NCBI RefSeq assembly: GCF_018279705.1
Contig: NZ_CP036498.1
Span: 5,225,001-5,289,000, forward strand
From: Tardiphaga alba
Lineage (GTDB): Bacteria; Pseudomonadota; Alphaproteobacteria; Rhizobiales; Xanthobacteraceae
Length of the DNA stretch: 64,000 bases
Direction of reading: 5' to 3'
Positions 1-7,769 of this stretch are shown here, one piece after another. The notes under the pieces are model-generated. The model ran no database searches. It saw only the letters and a list, made by a program, of their open reading frames with translations, and was not told where the DNA came from. Each line of letters begins with the position of its first letter. Position 1 is the first letter of the stretch. Both the position numbers and the translations under genes were made by a program.

Positions 1-306
1 GACGGTGCCGTTGGCGATCAGCGGAATGCGCGTCGCGGAGGTGACCGGATTGAGCTTGACCTCGAGCTTGTCGAGCTTGAGCTCCTTCTTCACGGCATCG
101 ACGATCTTGTAGCAGATGTCCATGGCGAAGCCGACCGGCTTCTGATTGTCGTCGAGATAGGAGAACGGCACCGAGGAATCACGGAAGCCGATGGTGATGG
201 CGCCGGTGTCCTTGATCTTCTTGAGCGTACCGGTGAGCTCCTGCGCGCTCGCCTGGGTCGCGAAGGCGGCGGCGATCATGCCCCCCAACAGAAAAAGTCG
301 TTTCAT
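1..306 (-). CDS. Amino-acid ABC transporter, periplasmic substrate-binding protein (N-terminal part; runs off the left edge)
   Basis: The visible 102 codons begin at an ATG (306) and stay open to base 1. The first ~21 residues form a signal peptide (MKRLFLLGG... ending AQAS-AQ), followed by a family 3 solute-binding fold: GAITIGFRDSSVPFSYLD, then a KPVGFAMDIC block and VTSATRIPLIANGTV. That order is typical of glutamate/aspartate (GltI-type) binding proteins, which deliver amino acids to an inner membrane ABC permease. The C-terminal half and any permease genes lie outside the window, so substrate specificity is an inference. A purine-rich GAGAGGGAC stretch lies just upstream of the ATG on the coding strand and is a good ribosome binding site. 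Confidence 0.88.
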   Translation of the reverse strand, partial: MKRLFLLGGMIAAAFATQASAQELTGTLKKIKDTGAITIGFRDSSVPFSYLDDNQKPVGFAMDICYKIVDAVKKELKLDKLEVKLNPVTSATRIPLIANGTV

Positions 307-544
307 AAGTCCCTCTCCTCATAACTCCGGTCTCACGACTGGCGCCGCCCCTTCCGAGCACGCCAGTGTGACCGCCCGTAATGCTTGCACAAACGAGGCC
401 AAACGCAAATGCCCTCTCCGGCGAATGACGGATTGGCCCAACGCGCCGAAGTGATACGTCTAAAGGGTGGGGTTGGTTCTCTGCCATCCTGCGAAAGATG
501 GATGACATCCGCAGGCGGATCGTCGCAGCACGGCCGCCGACGGA

Positions 545-1348
545 TCAGGCCGGCGCCGCGACCTTGGCCGCACGCTGCTCACGATGCGCCGCAACCGCAG
601 CGCCGAAAGCGAGGAAAAGCGCGCGATTGATCGGATTGATCTGCGGGTCGTATTCGGCGTGCCACTGCACACCGAGCGCAAAAGCCGGTGCATCCGCAAT
701 ACGAATGGCTTCGATGGTGCCGTCTTCGGCGATGCCCTCGATCACCACCCGCTGGCCGGGGATCTCGATCCCCTGCCCATGCAGCGAATTGACCGTGATG
801 GTCTCGCGGCCGAGCAGGCTGGCAAATGTGCCATTGCTGGTGAGATGCACATCGTGACGATCGGCGAACACCACGGCCGGATCGGGATGAATCTCGCCAT
901 TCTCCAGCCGCGGCATGCGGTGGTTTATGCGGCCGGGCAATTCGCGAATCTCAGGATGCAGCGTGCCGCCGAAGGCGACATTCATTTCCTGCAACCCGCG
1001 GCAGATGCCGAAGATCGGCACGCCACGCGCGACGCAGGCCTCGGTGATGGTCAGCGCCACCTCGTCCCGGCCGTTGTCATAAGGCTCGTGGCGGACGCAG
1101 GCCTGCATGCCGAATCGGGTGGGGTGGACATTGGCCCGGGCGCCGGTGAGCAGGATGCCATCCACGACATCCAGCACCTCGCCGATATCGGTGATGTCCG
1201 GTTCGCCGGCAAACATCAGCGGCAGAGCCCCCGCCACCTCGGCCACCGCGCGAAGATTGTTTTCTCCGGCCGCCTGGACGGAAAACCTGTTCTCGATGCG
1301 GTAGGCGTTGCCGATCACGCCGATGATGGGCCGGGACTTCCTGGACAT
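545..1348 (-). CDS. Class I glutamine amidotransferase-like hydrolase (gamma-glutamyl-GABA hydrolase / peptidase C26 family)
   Basis: 267 residues. The nucleophile elbow reads FGICRGLQEMN (Cys about residue 118), with a preceding LTGARANVHP segment and a C-terminal GVQWHAEYDP that supplies the catalytic His and acidic partner. Enzymes of this family (PuuD type) cleave the gamma-glutamyl bond of gamma-glutamyl-GABA or related amides in polyamine breakdown; they also occur as stand-alone amidohydrolases of uncertain substrate. Length and motif spacing are normal for the family. No puu pathway partners are adjacent, so the natural substrate cannot be told from context. It is transcribed in the same direction as the amino-acid binding protein, across a 238-base gap in which I see no obvious structure. 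Confidence 0.85.
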   Translation of the reverse strand: MSRKSRPIIGVIGNAYRIENRFSVQAAGENNLRAVAEVAGALPLMFAGEPDITDIGEVLDVVDGILLTGARANVHPTRFGMQACVRHEPYDNGRDEVALTITEACVARGVPIFGICRGLQEMNVAFGGTLHPEIRELPGRINHRMPRLENGEIHPDPAVVFADRHDVHLTSNGTFASLLGRETITVNSLHGQGIEIPGQRVVIEGIAEDGTIEAIRIADAPAFALGVQWHAEYDPQINPINRALFLAFGAAVAAHREQRAAKVAAPA

Positions 1349-1491
1349 GACGGGCAGATATAACCGAGTCCGGTTACGAACACGACCGACAAGGGAACAG
1401 AATGCCCTTCCGCCCGCGCATGGGAGAAGAAAATCATTGCCGTGTGTGCGGGGATCGTCTCGTCCGTCTACGCCCTTTGGGCTACGCCGGA

Positions 1492-1548
1492 CACGCTATG
1501 CCTTCGGCTAAGCTTGGCTGCGCCACGCGTAGCCGAAGGCATAGCGTG
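1492..1548. repeat. Long perfect inverted repeat beside tRNA-Val (19-bp arms)
   Basis: Arms at 1492-1510 (CACGCTATGCCTTCGGCTA) and 1530-1548 are perfect reverse complements separated by 19 bases. The right arm overlaps the encoded CCA end of the minus-strand tRNA-Val. The flanking bases (about 1470-1491, CTACGCCCTTTGGGCTACG) carry related palindromic words, so this looks like a dispersed repetitive palindrome that sits where a tRNA terminator would be. Half of the core reappears at 6157-6171. Confidence 0.7.
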
Positions 1549-1621
1549 GTGGGCGCGACAGGGATCGAACCTGTGACCCCTTCCATGTCAAGGAAGTGCT
1601 CTCCCGCTGAGCTACGCGCCC
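1547..1621 (-). tRNA. tRNA-Val (anticodon GAC), CCA encoded
   Basis: Read on the minus strand the molecule starts GGGCGCGTAGCTCAGC, has a D arm with GGGAGAGC, an anticodon stem CTTCC/GGAAG enclosing loop TTGACAT (anticodon GAC), and a T arm with GGTTCGATCCC. The 3' end reads CGCGCCCACCA, so the acceptor stem GGGCGCG/CGCGCCC closes perfectly and CCA is encoded. 75 nt including CCA. Anticodon GAC decodes GUC/GUU valine. Confidence 0.96.
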
Positions 1622-1727
1622 TAAGAACCGGTCGTTACGGGTAGGCGGTCTATAACGGGTCAGGTCCGGACAGGCAAGGATGCCGGGGCGCCAATTACGA
1701 CCGATTGTGAAGAAAAAATGAGGCCGG

Positions 1728-2087
1728 TCAGGCCGCCAGCATCTTGTTCACTTCGCTGACCAATTCGCGCAAATGCACGGGCTTGGCCAGAACCTTGGCG
1801 TTCTTCGGCGCCTCGCTGTCCGAATTCAGCGCCACGGCGGCGAATCCGGTGATGAACATGATCTTGATGTCCGGATCGAGCTCGCTGGCGCGGCGGGCCA
1901 GCTCGATGCCGTCCATTTCCGGCATCACGATATCCGTTAGAAGCATTTCAAAGGGTTCTTCGCGCAGCCTCTGATAGGCTGACATTCCGTTATCGTGGTG
2001 CGACACGGAGAAACCGGCGTTTTCCAGTGCCTTGACGAGAAACCGGCGCATATCGTTGTCGTCTTCGGCGAGGAGGATCTTGTGCAT
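1728..2087 (-). CDS. cpdR: CpdR-type single-domain response regulator
   Basis: 119 residues, a bare receiver domain. Acidic residues EDDND near the N-terminus, the phospho-acceptor Asp in LLTDIVMPEMDG, the conserved Thr region FITGFAA and Lys in LAKPVHL are all present. The sequence (MHKILLAEDDNDMRRFLVKA, and ending SEVNKMLAA) is the form found in rhizobial CpdR proteins. CpdR is phosphorylated through the CckA-ChpT relay and, when unphosphorylated, recruits the ClpXP protease to the cell pole so that CtrA and other cell-cycle proteins are destroyed. There is no output domain, consistent with an adaptor role. It diverges from the N-formylglutamate amidohydrolase across 314 bases. Confidence 0.88.
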   Translation of the reverse strand: MHKILLAEDDNDMRRFLVKALENAGFSVSHHDNGMSAYQRLREEPFEMLLTDIVMPEMDGIELARRASELDPDIKIMFITGFAAVALNSDSEAPKNAKVLAKPVHLRELVSEVNKMLAA

Positions 2088-2401
2088 GGCTTTGGACGTC
2101 GAACCCGATTGAGAGAACTTGTGCGACCACTAAGCCCGAGGCTGGTAAATTTCGGGTGAAAGTCGCACGCCCGGCATGTGGATAAGCGTTTCAATATGGT
2201 GCGCGAGAAACCGGCTCAGAGCAACAAAACCCGCCCCTCGGCCGGCAGCCGTACCGGATATGTGCACGGCGGGCCCTATCGGTATGTCTCGCGGAGATGG
2301 TATGCGGCGGCAGCTACATCGACAAAGACGCCTCGCAATATGCCGGTTTTCTGCCAGACTGGGCCCCGAAAAGAATCTGACTGCAGGGATGATGCGCGAC
2401 A
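2088..2401. other. Intergenic region between cpdR and the N-formylglutamate amidohydrolase
   Basis: 314 bases between two divergent genes, so it should hold both promoters. I cannot assign a confident -35/-10 pair and see no strong hairpin or repeat. Open frames crossing it are low-quality and lack ribosome binding sites. Confidence 0.5.
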
Positions 2402-3288
2402 ATGACCCAGTTTCACGGTGAGCTGTCGCCTCCCTTCGAGATCGTCGAGCCGGCCGACTGGCGCGCGCCGATCATTTTCAATTCCCCGCATTCCGGCACC
2501 GTCTATCCCGCCGAATTCCTCGCCGCGTCGCGAATCGACGTGACGGCGCTGCGTCGTTCGGAAGATTCCTTCATGGACGAGCTGATCGGCCACCTCAGCC
2601 AGCGCGGCTTCCCGGTGGTGAAGGTGCATTTCCCGCGCTCCTATGTGGATGTGAATCGCGAGCCCTATGAGCTCGACCCCGGATGTTCACCGGCCGGCTG
2701 CCGAGCTTTGCCAATACGCGCTCGATGCGGGTGGCGGGCGGCCTCGGCACCATCCCGCGCGTGGTCGGCGACGGCCAGGAGATCTATCGCGAGCGCCTCG
2801 ATGTGGATGCCGCGCTAACGCGGATCGAATCGCTCTACAAGCCGTATCACCGCGCTTTGCGCCGCCTGATCAACAAGGCGCACCAGACCTTCGGCACCGT
2901 CATCCTGGTCGATTGTCATTCGATGCCGTCGATCGGGATCGCCCGCGAAGAACCGCGCCGGCCCGATCTGGTGGTCGGCGATCGCTACGGCACCAGTTGC
3001 GCCGGCCTGCTGACGGATGTGGTGGAGGACACCTATTACAAGCTCGGCTACACGATCGGCCGCAACAAGCCCTATGCCGGCGGGTTCATCACCGAGCATT
3101 ACGGCAACCCGGCCAGCGGCCTGCACGCGATCCAGATCGAACTCAACCGCGCGATCTATATGGACGAGCGCAAACGCGAGCGGACCGCCCGCTTCGACCA
3201 GATCGCGGCAGATTTCTCGACTTTGGCCGATGCGCTCACCCGTATCCCCTTGAATCTGCTGGGCCCGTTCCAGGCGGCCGCGGAATAG
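2402..3288 (+). pseudogene. N-formylglutamate amidohydrolase family protein, interrupted by a one-base frameshift (probably a sequencing error)
   Basis: The first segment begins MTQFHGELSPPFEIVEP and contains the family hallmark FNSPHSGTVYP, then SYVDVNREPYELDP; the reading frame then breaks at 2677-2682 (GACCCCGGATG). The second segment, MFTGRLPSFANTRSMRVAGG through VDCHSMPSIG and GGFITEHYGNPASGLHAIQIE to a stop at 3288, completes a normal family member of about 295 residues. Adding one base to the C run gives ELDPRMFTGRLPS, exactly the expected sequence. The family hydrolyses N-formyl-L-glutamate to formate and glutamate in histidine degradation, although no hut genes are nearby. Either the gene is broken or, more likely, one base is missing from the assembly; four other plus-strand genes here show the same defect. 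Confidence 0.85.
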
Positions 3289-3443
3289 CGCCGCATCGAT
3301 TCGGCGGACAAGAATACCTGCGACATATTGGCCGTGTGGATGATACCCCACTCTTTTACCGCAAGGATTCACTCAACTTTAGATTTTATACCGTCATTCT
3401 CCTCGCGCGGCATTGAACCGCATCAACATGGCAGGGGAATCAA

Positions 3444-3608
3444 ATGAAGAGCATGATCAAGAAGTTCTGGGCGAACGAGTCCGGCGCAACGGCCATTGAA
3501 TACGGCCTGATCGCCGCCGGTATCTCGCTCGCGATCATCGCAGTGGTGAACGGTCTCGGCACGACGCTCAACACCAAGTTCGGCGACATCAACACGTCGT
3601 TGAAGTAA
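3444..3608 (+). CDS. Flp/Fap family type IVb pilin
   Basis: 54 residues: a short basic leader (MKSMIKKFWANESG) followed by ATAIEYGLIAAGISLAIIAV. The G-A-T-A-I-E-Y-G-L-I-A run is the Flp pilin signature, with prepilin peptidase cleavage after the Gly and the Glu at +5 required for assembly. The remainder (NGLGTTLNTKFGDINTSLK) is the usual short C-terminus. A GGGGAA ribosome binding site lies at about 3433-3438. Flp pilins form adhesive tad pili exported by the CpaA-F/TadABC machinery. None of those genes is in the window, so this is an orphan pilin gene, common in Bradyrhizobiaceae. Confidence 0.93.
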   Translation: MKSMIKKFWANESGATAIEYGLIAAGISLAIIAVVNGLGTTLNTKFGDINTSLK

Positions 3609-3797
3609 GATCCGGTCGAAGTCAGACCGATAAGCGACCGGTTGAGGTTCTCAGCCGAAAAGGTCTCGTCTCTCCAGACGCCTCATACGCATCGATGCCC
3701 GGCTGTCGGCATCCGCAAAGAGGGTGAAGCAGCATCACGCTTCCAGACTGCCGGTCGATCAAGCGAACGGCTTTCCCTGCAAAACTCCATAGACAAG

Positions 3798-3829
3798 AAA
3801 AAAGGGCCGCCTGCGAAAGCAAGCGGCCC
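3798..3829 (-). terminator. Rho-independent terminator of the small RNA candidate
   Basis: Minus-strand GGGCCGC/GCGGCCC arms extended by a U-G wobble and UGC/GCA around a UUUC loop, followed directly by six U (plus-strand A run at 3798-3803). The A-tract is only on one side, so it works only on the minus strand. Confidence 0.85.
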
Positions 3830-3885
3830 AAGTCTAGGGAGGAAACGCCCAAGGAGGGCAGCGATAGCGCCAGGCGCTACCGCAC
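3798..3885 (-). ncRNA. Putative trans-acting small RNA with anti-Shine-Dalgarno CCUCC motifs
   Basis: On the minus strand a sigma-70-like promoter (3892-3920) predicts a transcript start near 3885 and a strong terminator ends it at about 3798, giving ~88 nt. Stem-loop 1 (3861-3883) pairs GCGGUAGCGC with GCGCUAUCGC around a CUG loop. Stem-loop 2 (3847-3859) is GCCC-UCCUU-GGGC. A single-stranded linker (3830-3846) reads GUUUCCUCCCUAGACUU. The terminator stem follows (3804-3829) with six U. Exposed CCUCC/UCCUU motifs opposite ribosome binding sites are a hallmark of alphaproteobacterial small RNAs of the alpha-r / CcsR kind, which are often stress-induced and bind mRNA leaders. The family assignment is inference; the promoter, stem-loops and terminator are seen directly. 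Confidence 0.72.
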
Positions 3886-3891
3886 CGCAAC

Positions 3892-3920
3892 AATATGCAT
3901 CTGCAGCACCTGAAGTGCAA
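3892..3920 (-). promoter_or_regulatory. Sigma-70-like promoter for the small RNA candidate
   Basis: Minus strand: -35 TTGCAC (3915-3920), 17-base spacer, -10 CATATT (3892-3897). Predicted start about 3885, just ahead of the first stem-loop. Confidence 0.6.
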
Positions 3921-4261
3921 GGTTTTTCGGGCGAAAACCCATGCAAAATTTGCAAGGCATTTTGGTCAACTCGACATGCCTGTCATATTAAAACCACTTG
4001 AAAACAATGACTTAAGGAACAACATGTCATCTGGCCAGGTAAATAGAAGTGATTAGACATTCACTTCTATAGCCAAATTCCAGTTCTTGCGCTCATCCAT
4101 CTCCGGAAACCAGAACTGCGCAGACTGCTAAAAATAAGATGCGCATAGTGCGCAAAAATCGACAGCGGTGGGCAATTGCGACGGCATCATAGGCAGGCCA
4201 CGGCAAGCCGCGATATAGGTTGGCGAACAGCCCATATCTGCCGCTGCAAAAGGATTCTGCC

Positions 4262-5044
4262 GTGACGGTCATCGATTTCACCGCCTTCATCGGCCGCCTC
4301 GCCACCGCGTCGGGCGAGACCATCCTCCCTTACTTCCGGACCTCACTCAGCATCGACAACAAGAACGCTAGGGATTTCGACCCGGTCACCGAGGCCGATC
4401 GCGGCGCCGAGGCTGTGATGCGGCGGCTGATCAAGCAGAACTTCCCCCAGCACGGCATCGTCGGCGAAGAATTCGGCACCGAGCGCGAGGACGCCGAATA
4501 TGTCTGGGTGCTCGATCCCATCGACGGCACCAAGTCGTTCATTTCGGGCTTCCCCACCTGGGGCACGCTGATCGCCCTGCTGCACAAGGGCACGCCCGTT
4601 TATGGCATGATGCACCAGCCCTATATCGGCGAGCGCTTCAGCGGCGATAACGGTTCGGCGCGCTACCAGGGGGCCAACAATACCGGCCGCAAACTCGCCG
4701 TGCGCCGCTGCGAATCCCTGGCCAAGGCCGCTCTGTTCACCACCAGCCCGCTGCTGATGAACGAGACCGACCGCGCCACCTTCAAGGGCGTCGAGCAGCA
4801 TGTGCGCCTGACCCGTTACGGCGGCGACTGCTATTCCTATTGCATGCTCGCGGCCGGCCACCTCGATCTCGTGATCGAGACCGAATTGAAGCCCTATGAC
4901 ATCGCCGCTTTGATCCCGATCGTGACCGGCGCCGGTGGCATCGTCACCACCTGGGACGGCAAGCCGGCCCAGAACGGCGGCAAGATCATCGCCGCCGGTG
5001 ATCCGCGCGTGCATGAAGCCGCAATGAAGTTGTTGAACGGGTAA
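4262..5044 (+). CDS. hisN: Inositol monophosphatase-family phosphatase, probable histidinol-phosphatase
   Basis: 260 residues from a GTG at 4262, chosen because AAAGGA at 4247-4252 is well spaced from it and MTVIDFTAFIGRLATASGE is the usual N-terminus; an in-frame ATG at 4220 lacks such a site. Metal-binding motifs of the Li+-sensitive phosphatase superfamily are complete: GEEFG (about residue 70), DPIDGTKSF (about 85-93) and the C-terminal YDIAALIPIVTGAGG. In alphaproteobacteria proteins of this subgroup (HisN) dephosphorylate histidinol phosphate in histidine synthesis; some relatives act on inositol phosphate or other small phosphates. The gene stands alone, with a Flp pilin and intergenic RNA upstream and a dispersed repeat downstream. 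Confidence 0.82.
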   Translation: MTVIDFTAFIGRLATASGETILPYFRTSLSIDNKNARDFDPVTEADRGAEAVMRRLIKQNFPQHGIVGEEFGTEREDAEYVWVLDPIDGTKSFISGFPTWGTLIALLHKGTPVYGMMHQPYIGERFSGDNGSARYQGANNTGRKLAVRRCESLAKAALFTTSPLLMNETDRATFKGVEQHVRLTRYGGDCYSYCMLAAGHLDLVIETELKPYDIAALIPIVTGAGGIVTTWDGKPAQNGGKIIAAGDPRVHEAAMKLLNG

Positions 5045-5076
5045 GTTGCATCAATGACGCGCCGGCCCCTGTAGTC

Positions 5077-5244
5077 TCCCTCCCCGGAGCGAAGCGACTG
5101 GGGAGGGTCCGCCGATAGGCGGGGGTGGGGTCTATCCCACGTGACGTCAGAGTTTGTGGAGACACCCCACCCGTCTCGAGGCTCGCTGAACGCTCGCCTC
5201 GATCCACCCTCCCCACGGCGCGGCTTTGCCGCTTGAGGGAGGGA
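5077..5244. repeat. Dispersed palindromic element, family B, copy 1
   Basis: Begins CCCTCCCCGGAGCGAAGC and ends with a GAGGGAGGG complement. The interior carries GGTGGGGTCTATCCCACGTG, GACGTCAGAGTTTGTGGAG and CACCCCACCCGTCTC blocks that recur at 10424-10580 (opposite orientation) and 18407-18603 (same orientation). It lies between the stop codons of convergent hisN and the LysR gene. Confidence 0.8.
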
Positions 5245-5248
5245 AAGA

Positions 5249-6139
5249 TCAGCGCGCCGCCGCGCGCAGATGCGCGATCAACTGCTGCGCCGGGCGCGAG
5301 ATCGTTGCGAGATCGCGAAAGCAGATCGCCAGTTTGCGGTTGGCCCAGGGATCCCTGATTTTCACCAGCGAAATCGCCATCGACCGCGCACAGCGCCGCG
5401 CCGCCACTTCCGGCACCACCGCGATGCCGACCTGGGCGGCGGCCATCTGGCACATGGCATCGAAATCGCGCATCTGCGCGCGAAACCGCAGCCGCTTTCC
5501 CATCCTTGCGGCGTATTTGCCGATGTGGTTCTGCAGCGCCGTGGCGTTGGTGAGGCCGATGAAATCGCGATCAGCGACCTCGTTGAAATCGACGTGGCGG
5601 TGATGCGCGAGATCGCTGCGCGGGGCCGTCACCAGCACCAGCCGGTCTTCACTGAAGATGAAGCGATCGAGACTGTCGGGCAGCGTATGTTCGGCCGCAA
5701 AGCCGAGATCGGCGGTGCCGCCGGCAATGGCCTGGGCGATATCGGCGCTTTCGCGTTCCTCCACATCGAGGCTGACCTGCGGATGCTCGCGCAAAAAGGC
5801 CGCCAGCGCTTTCGGCAGATGCTCGGACAGGCCCACCGTATTCGCCAGCATGGCAATGCTGGCTTTGCTGCCGCTGGCATAGGCGGTCATCTCGCTGCGC
5901 AGCGTTTCGACGTCATGCAGCACCAGCCGGGCATGGCCGAGCAGGCTCTCGCCCGCTGCCGTCAGCGTCACGCCGCGCCGCCCGCGCTTCAGCAGCGCCA
6001 CCCCGACGGCTGCTTCCAGCCCCTGAATGCGCGCGCTCGCCGAGGCCAGCGCGAGATGCGCGGCCGCGGCACCGCCGGTAATGCTGCGCGCTTCCGCCAC
6101 CGCCACGAACAGCCTGAGATCGACCAGATCGAAATGCAT
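5249..6139 (-). CDS. LysR-family transcriptional regulator
   Basis: 296 residues. The N-terminal winged helix-turn-helix (residues ~3-60, FDLVDLRLFVAVAEARSITGGAAAAHLALASASARIQGLE) is standard, including the GVALLKRGRRGVTLTAAGE wing. A type 2 periplasmic-binding-like effector domain follows (SIAMLANTVGLSEHLPKAL to the C-terminus). It diverges from a TauE/SafE permease 76 bases away, and LysR proteins commonly control the gene opposite, so regulation of that exporter is a reasonable inference. A 21-bp perfect dyad sits 12 bases upstream of its start codon and could be its operator. The effector is unknown. Confidence 0.9.
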   Translation of the reverse strand: MHFDLVDLRLFVAVAEARSITGGAAAAHLALASASARIQGLEAAVGVALLKRGRRGVTLTAAGESLLGHARLVLHDVETLRSEMTAYASGSKASIAMLANTVGLSEHLPKALAAFLREHPQVSLDVEERESADIAQAIAGGTADLGFAAEHTLPDSLDRFIFSEDRLVLVTAPRSDLAHHRHVDFNEVADRDFIGLTNATALQNHIGKYAARMGKRLRFRAQMRDFDAMCQMAAAQVGIAVVPEVAARRCARSMAISLVKIRDPWANRKLAICFRDLATISRPAQQLIAHLRAAAR

Positions 6140-6150
6140 CGGGGTCTCCA

Positions 6151-6171
6151 GCCTTCGTCATAGCCGAAGGC
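6151..6171. promoter_or_regulatory. Candidate LysR operator (GCCTTCG-N7-CGAAGGC)
   Basis: A perfect 7-bp dyad with 7-base spacer; its inner bases match the T-N11-A rule of LysR boxes. It lies in the 76-bp gap between the divergent LysR and TauE genes. Caution: the words overlap the core of the palindrome at 1492-1548, so it may be a repeat remnant. Confidence 0.4.
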
Positions 6172-6215
6172 AATCTCCGTAATCTCCAGATTGTGCCGGC
6201 GCCTGCGATCGGTCA

Positions 6216-6980
6216 ATGTGTCGCACCATGATCGACACAATGCTCATTCTGATTGCCGCCGTGTTCGCGCTCGCAGGCTTCGTCAAAGGCGTCATCGGCC
6301 TCGGCCTGCCCACCGTATCGATGGGGCTGCTCGCCACCACCATGACGCCGGTGCAGGCGCTGACCATCGTTATCGTGCCCGCCATCGTCACCAATATCTG
6401 GCAGACCTTTGCCGGTCCCTATCTGCGCGACATCATCCGCCGGCTCTGGCCGCTCTTGATCACCACCGCCATTGCGATCTGGTTCAGCGGCGGCCTGATG
6501 ACCGGGCCCTACGCGAAATATGGCGCCATCGTTCTCGGCGTGCTGCTGGTGATCTATGCGGTGGTGACGCTGGTGAAATTCCAGTTCAAGACGGCGCCGA
6601 AGGACGAGAAATGGGTGGGCGGCATCGTCGGCGCGATCACCGGCGTGGTCTCGGCGGCCACCGGCGTGCAGGTGATCCCCTCGATGCCGTTCATGCAGTC
6701 GATCGGCATGGAGAAGAACGAACTGGTGCAGGCGCTCGGCCTCTATTTCACCGTGGCGACGGTGGCGCAGGCCTTCAATCTCACCAGTGCCGGCCTGCTG
6801 ACGGCGGCCACTGCGGTGCCCGGCATCGTCGCCATGGTCACCGCCTTTGCCGGCATGTTCCTCGGCCAGGCCGTGCGCGACCGGATGGCGCCGGAGCAAT
6901 TCCGCCGCTGGTTCCTGATCGCGATGCTGCTGCTCGGGATTTATCTGGCGGTGAGTGCGACATTGGCTGTGATGAAGTGA
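6216..6980 (+). CDS. TauE/SafE-family sulfite/organosulfur exporter (membrane permease)
   Basis: 254 residues, about eight hydrophobic helices in two homologous halves. The family motif GFVKGVIGLGLPTVSMGLLA occurs near residues 20-39 and is echoed in the second half by GGIVGAITGVVSAATG. TauE/SafE proteins move small anions such as sulfite, sulfoacetate or taurine-derived compounds across the inner membrane. An in-frame ATG at 6228 is an equally possible start. The divergent LysR regulator is the likely controller. Substrate is not deducible from context. Confidence 0.88.
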   Translation: MCRTMIDTMLILIAAVFALAGFVKGVIGLGLPTVSMGLLATTMTPVQALTIVIVPAIVTNIWQTFAGPYLRDIIRRLWPLLITTAIAIWFSGGLMTGPYAKYGAIVLGVLLVIYAVVTLVKFQFKTAPKDEKWVGGIVGAITGVVSAATGVQVIPSMPFMQSIGMEKNELVQALGLYFTVATVAQAFNLTSAGLLTAATAVPGIVAMVTAFAGMFLGQAVRDRMAPEQFRRWFLIAMLLLGIYLAVSATLAVMK

Positions 6981-6993
6981 GGAGCCGCAGCGT

Positions 6994-7632
6994 TTACCGC
7001 GCTTCCAGCAGCGCCACGCGAATGCCGAGATAGATGAACACACCGCCGAGCGCGCGGTTGATCCACACCAGCGCCTTGCCGGACTGGCGCACTCGCCGCG
7101 CAGCCCGGGCGGCAAACACAGCGACGCCGAGACACCACGCCATGCCGGTGCCGATGAACATCATGCCGAGCGTCATGAAGGCCAAGGCCTTGTGAGGTGC
7201 TTCCGCATCGACGAATTGCGGCAGGAAGGCGAGAAAGAACAGTGCGACTTTCGGATTCAGCGCATTGGTGAGCGCGCCCTGCCAGAACACATGCGAGAGC
7301 CGGATCGCAGGCTTCTCCCTATTCTCCTGCAGCAGATCGGCCGGCGCCTTCCAGCGCAGCATCTGGATGCCGCTATAGAGCAGATAGGCCGCGCCCACCC
7401 ACTTCACGACCGTGAAGGCCGTGGATGATGCCGCGAGCAGCGCCGACAGGCCGATTGCCGCTGCGAGGACATGGACCAGGCAACCGGCACAGATGCCCAG
7501 CACCGCCGTCACCCCGCCGCGCCATCCGATCTGCACGCTGCGCCCGATGATGTAGGCCGTATCCGGGCCGGGCGTGATATTGAGCAGCAGGCCGGAAAGA
7601 ACGAACAGCCAGATATCGTGAATGCCGAGCAT
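6994..7632 (-). CDS. LysE/RhtB-family amino-acid exporter
   Basis: 212 residues with six hydrophobic segments. The family signature LLNITPGPDTAYIIGRSVQIGWRGG is at residues 16-40, followed by GICAGCLVHVLAAAIGLSALLA and KWVGAAYLLYSGIQMLR. LysE/RhtB carriers export excess amino acids such as homoserine, threonine or basic amino acids. Its stop is only 13 bases from the stop of the convergent TauE gene. A dispersed palindrome follows its start codon region upstream. Confidence 0.9.
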   Translation of the reverse strand: MLGIHDIWLFVLSGLLLNITPGPDTAYIIGRSVQIGWRGGVTAVLGICAGCLVHVLAAAIGLSALLAASSTAFTVVKWVGAAYLLYSGIQMLRWKAPADLLQENREKPAIRLSHVFWQGALTNALNPKVALFFLAFLPQFVDAEAPHKALAFMTLGMMFIGTGMAWCLGVAVFAARAARRVRQSGKALVWINRALGGVFIYLGIRVALLEAR

Positions 7633-7660
7633 GAATAAGCTTTCCTATGAAACCCAACTT

Positions 7661-7760
7661 GTCGTCGCCCGGCCGCGCGCAATTGCGCGCTAGGACCGGG
7701 CGATCCAGTAAACACAGCTGTCGCTGTCTACTGGATCACCCGCTTTCGCGGGTGATGACA
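7661..7760. repeat. Dispersed palindromic element, family C, copy 1
   Basis: GTCGTCGCCCGG at one end, a central CCAGTAAACAC / TACTGGATCACC pair and a terminal GATCACCCGCTTTCGCGGG hairpin ending in GTGATGACA. The same architecture recurs at 38940-39042. Confidence 0.75.
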
Positions 7761-7769
7761 GCGAGCGCA

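Larger units (their letters stand above)
3609..4261. other. Long intergenic region carrying a minus-strand small RNA candidate and small palindromes
   Basis: 653 bases without a convincing protein gene. The central part (3798-3920) holds a small RNA candidate with its own promoter and terminator. The part from about 3960 to 4200 is clearly AT-richer than the flanking genes and contains a 10-bp inverted repeat (4043-4052 / 4061-4070, ATAGAAGTGA) and a tandem TGCGCA..TGCGCA near 4140-4155. Open frames of 90 to 119 codons cross it but have no family resemblance or ribosome binding site. Confidence 0.6.

Noticed and set aside
584..1363. 259-codon plus-strand frame over the amidotransferase gene
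   Set aside because: Shadow of the minus-strand gene; the C26 family motifs lie on the minus strand.
2402..2818. Two separate genes instead of one N-formylglutamate amidohydrolase
   Set aside because: Both halves match consecutive parts of one family and join with one added base.
3642..4001. 119-codon and 90-codon frames in the hisN upstream gap
   Set aside because: They cover a promoter-RNA-terminator unit; no coding signature.
4220..4261. ATG 4220 as hisN start
   Set aside because: GTG 4262 has a well-placed AAAGGA and gives the usual N-terminus.
6151..6171. Firm call of a LysR operator
   Set aside because: Kept only at low confidence because the same words occur in the palindrome at 1492-1548.
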